From contig JAICHC010000178.1 of the NCBI GenBank assembly GCA_025922795.1, positions 1 to 6,273 on the forward strand: a DNA stretch of 6,273 nt, in the 5' to 3' direction. Position 1 is the first letter of the stretch, and each line of letters starts with the position of its first letter. Source of the DNA: Candidatus Binatia bacterium. Its GTDB lineage: Bacteria > Desulfobacterota_B > Binatia > UBA9968. The notes beneath the pieces are model-generated. The model ran no database searches, had not been told where the DNA came from, and worked only from the letters and a program-made list of their open reading frames with translations. Shown one piece after another: positions 5,213 through 6,273 of this stretch. The position numbers and the translations under genes are program-made.

Positions 5213-5950
5213 TCAGCTAAGCTCGGGCCGAAGCGGGGGCTTGTTGGCGATGTGCATGCAGACTGCGCCGCTTAAGAATGTTCGCACGGTCACGGGCTTG
5301 AAGCCCGCCTGTTCGATAAGGTTTGTAACCTGTTCGGGCTGATAAAACCGGCGCACAGAATCGGAGAGATACTGGTAGGCTTCTCGGTCGCGCGCCAGCA
5401 GCGCGCCGATGCGCGGCATGAGACCATGAAAATAAACGGCGTAGAGTGCCGAGAACCAGCCCGCTTTGGGCGGAAACATGTCCAGCGAAACGAACTTGGC
5501 TCCCGGCCTGAGCACGCGAAAGGCTTCGGCGAAAAGCAACGCGAGGTCGGAAACGTTGCGCAGGACAAACGCCGACATGGCTCCATCAAAGGCGTTATCC
5601 TTAAAGGGAGTAAACAAAGCGCTTCCCAACACGAATTCAGTTTCGCCGGCGCGCTCGGTCCCGGCCTGTTTGATCCGAGCGCGCTGTAACATTTGAAACG
5701 AGAAATCCAGACCGACGAAACTTCCGCTTCCTTGGGCCAGTTTTGCGGCCTCGAAGAGAAGATCGCCTGTGCCGGTGCCGATATCCAAGATACAGGGTTG
5801 TCCTTCCGTGAGCACCGCATTGATGACCTGACGGCGCCAGCCGGCATCGAGGCGAAAGCTAATGATGCGATTGAGCAAATCGTAGCGGCCGGCAATCCGG
5901 TCGAACATCCGCTGCACGGTACGATCGCGCGAGTGGTTTACAGCGGACAT
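5213..5950 (-). CDS. ubiE: Demethylmenaquinone / 2-polyprenyl-1,4-benzoquinol methyltransferase (MenG/UbiE)
   Basis: The 245-residue protein is a class I SAM methyltransferase of the UbiE/MenG family, which methylates the ring carbon in the last step of menaquinone or a middle step of ubiquinone synthesis. The family start FDRIAGRYDLLNRIIS is at 16-31. The SAM-binding motif I LDIGTGTGD is at 55-63, the acidic LDFS after strand 2 at 81-84, GSALFTPFKDNAFD at 109-122, and the family hallmarks FVLRNVSD (128-135), FRVLRPG (144-150) and AYQYLSDSVRRF (191-202) follow. Whether the product is menaquinone or ubiquinone cannot be told without other pathway genes. The start ATG has no clear Shine-Dalgarno. 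It lies 41 bp after the upstream prenyltransferase stop, which suggests one operon. Its TGA abuts the ATG of the downstream membrane protein. Confidence 0.95.
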   Translation of the reverse strand: MSAVNHSRDRTVQRMFDRIAGRYDLLNRIISFRLDAGWRRQVINAVLTEGQPCILDIGTGTGDLLFEAAKLAQGSGSFVGLDFSFQMLQRARIKQAGTERAGETEFVLGSALFTPFKDNAFDGAMSAFVLRNVSDLALLFAEAFRVLRPGAKFVSLDMFPPKAGWFSALYAVYFHGLMPRIGALLARDREAYQYLSDSVRRFYQPEQVTNLIEQAGFKPVTVRTFLSGAVCMHIANKPPLRPELS

Positions 5951-5991
5951 GAAGACGTGGGGACGTTGGACCGACGAGGCGCTAGCCGCGG

Positions 5992-6273
5992 TTAAAAATC
6001 GCGATCGACGATCAGCTGGACCAGACTTTTCAAACCGTTGCGGTATTTTGAGGCCGGCAGTTTTGTTACCGATACCAGCGCTGCTTCAGCATAGCGCTTG
6101 GAAAGCCGTCTCGCTTCTCGGATCGAAGCTCCCGCCTTGATCGCGGCCAGCGCGGCTCCGATTTGTTGCTCGTTCGGAGTGCTGCAATTGAAGGCTTCGC
6201 TCACCGCAAGGTCGCCGTTAATGACCGCGAGAATGATCGGCAGTGCCGGGTTGCCGTCGCGCAGATCCATGCC
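5992..6273 (-). CDS. Polyprenyl diphosphate synthase, C-terminal part (IspB/HepT-like)
   Basis: The reading frame enters from the right edge and ends at 5992-5994, leaving about 93 C-terminal residues. The start and both Asp-rich catalytic motifs lie outside the window. The visible part opens GMDLRDGNPALPIILAV, which corresponds to the conserved GxDLREGKxTLPLI region that follows the second DDxxD motif in trans-polyprenyl diphosphate synthases. The helical tail with AL, EARR, YAEAAL and LVQLIVDR segments also fits. These enzymes add isopentenyl diphosphate units to make the long side chain of respiratory quinones. The position directly upstream of ubiE supports a quinone role. Chain length (hepta-, octa- or nonaprenyl) cannot be judged from this part. 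Confidence 0.88.
   Translation of the reverse strand, partial: GMDLRDGNPALPIILAVINGDLAVSEAFNCSTPNEQQIGAALAAIKAGASIREARRLSKRYAEAALVSVTKLPASKYRNGLKSLVQLIVDRDF

Overview
This 6.3 kb window carries ordinary bacterial chromosomal housekeeping genes. The genes are short and close together, with Shine-Dalgarno sites ahead of some, a tRNA with an encoded CCA end, and sigma70-type promoters. The make-up (type II ThrB homoserine kinase, a NuoB subunit, UbiE/MenG with a long-chain polyprenyl diphosphate synthase, and a CspA-type cold-shock protein) fits a respiring Gram-negative bacterium, perhaps a deltaproteobacterium or an uncultured relative. I cannot place it more precisely from sequence alone. No mobile element, CRISPR array or phage gene is visible.

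Layout. Positions 1-78 are the tail of an unidentified + strand gene. A minus-strand elongator-type tRNA-Met(CAT) (99-175) has its own promoter (188-216). A calcineurin-type phosphatase gene (221-946, minus) lies just upstream of it and ends in a perfect 10-bp inverted repeat. A divergent + strand gene for a small two-helix membrane protein (1066-1464) converges with thrB (1470-2492, minus), leaving 5 bp between them. A 583-bp stretch without a supported gene (2493-3075) holds a strong thrB promoter, an AT-rich block, and the promoter and long leader of a cold-shock gene (3076-3276). This is followed by a terminator-like hairpin, a stand-alone nuoB (3482-4027) and a small OB-fold, cold-shock-like protein (4092-4379), all on the + strand. 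The last block is on the minus strand: a truncated polyprenyl diphosphate synthase at the right edge, ubiE/menG, and a polytopic membrane protein whose ATG directly follows the ubiE stop.

How the genes relate. The right-hand minus-strand block is a respiratory quinone unit: the prenyltransferase builds the side chain, UbiE/MenG methylates the ring, and the coupled membrane protein probably acts near that pathway or the quinone pool. NuoB, a complex I subunit that sits next to the quinone site, lies close by but apart from other nuo genes and between two cold-shock-fold genes. The most interesting signals are the csp leader, which has two segments complementary to the csp Shine-Dalgarno site, the isolated nuoB with its divergent small OB-fold neighbour, and the unassigned membrane protein coupled to ubiE. 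I found no clear sign of an entirely new system.
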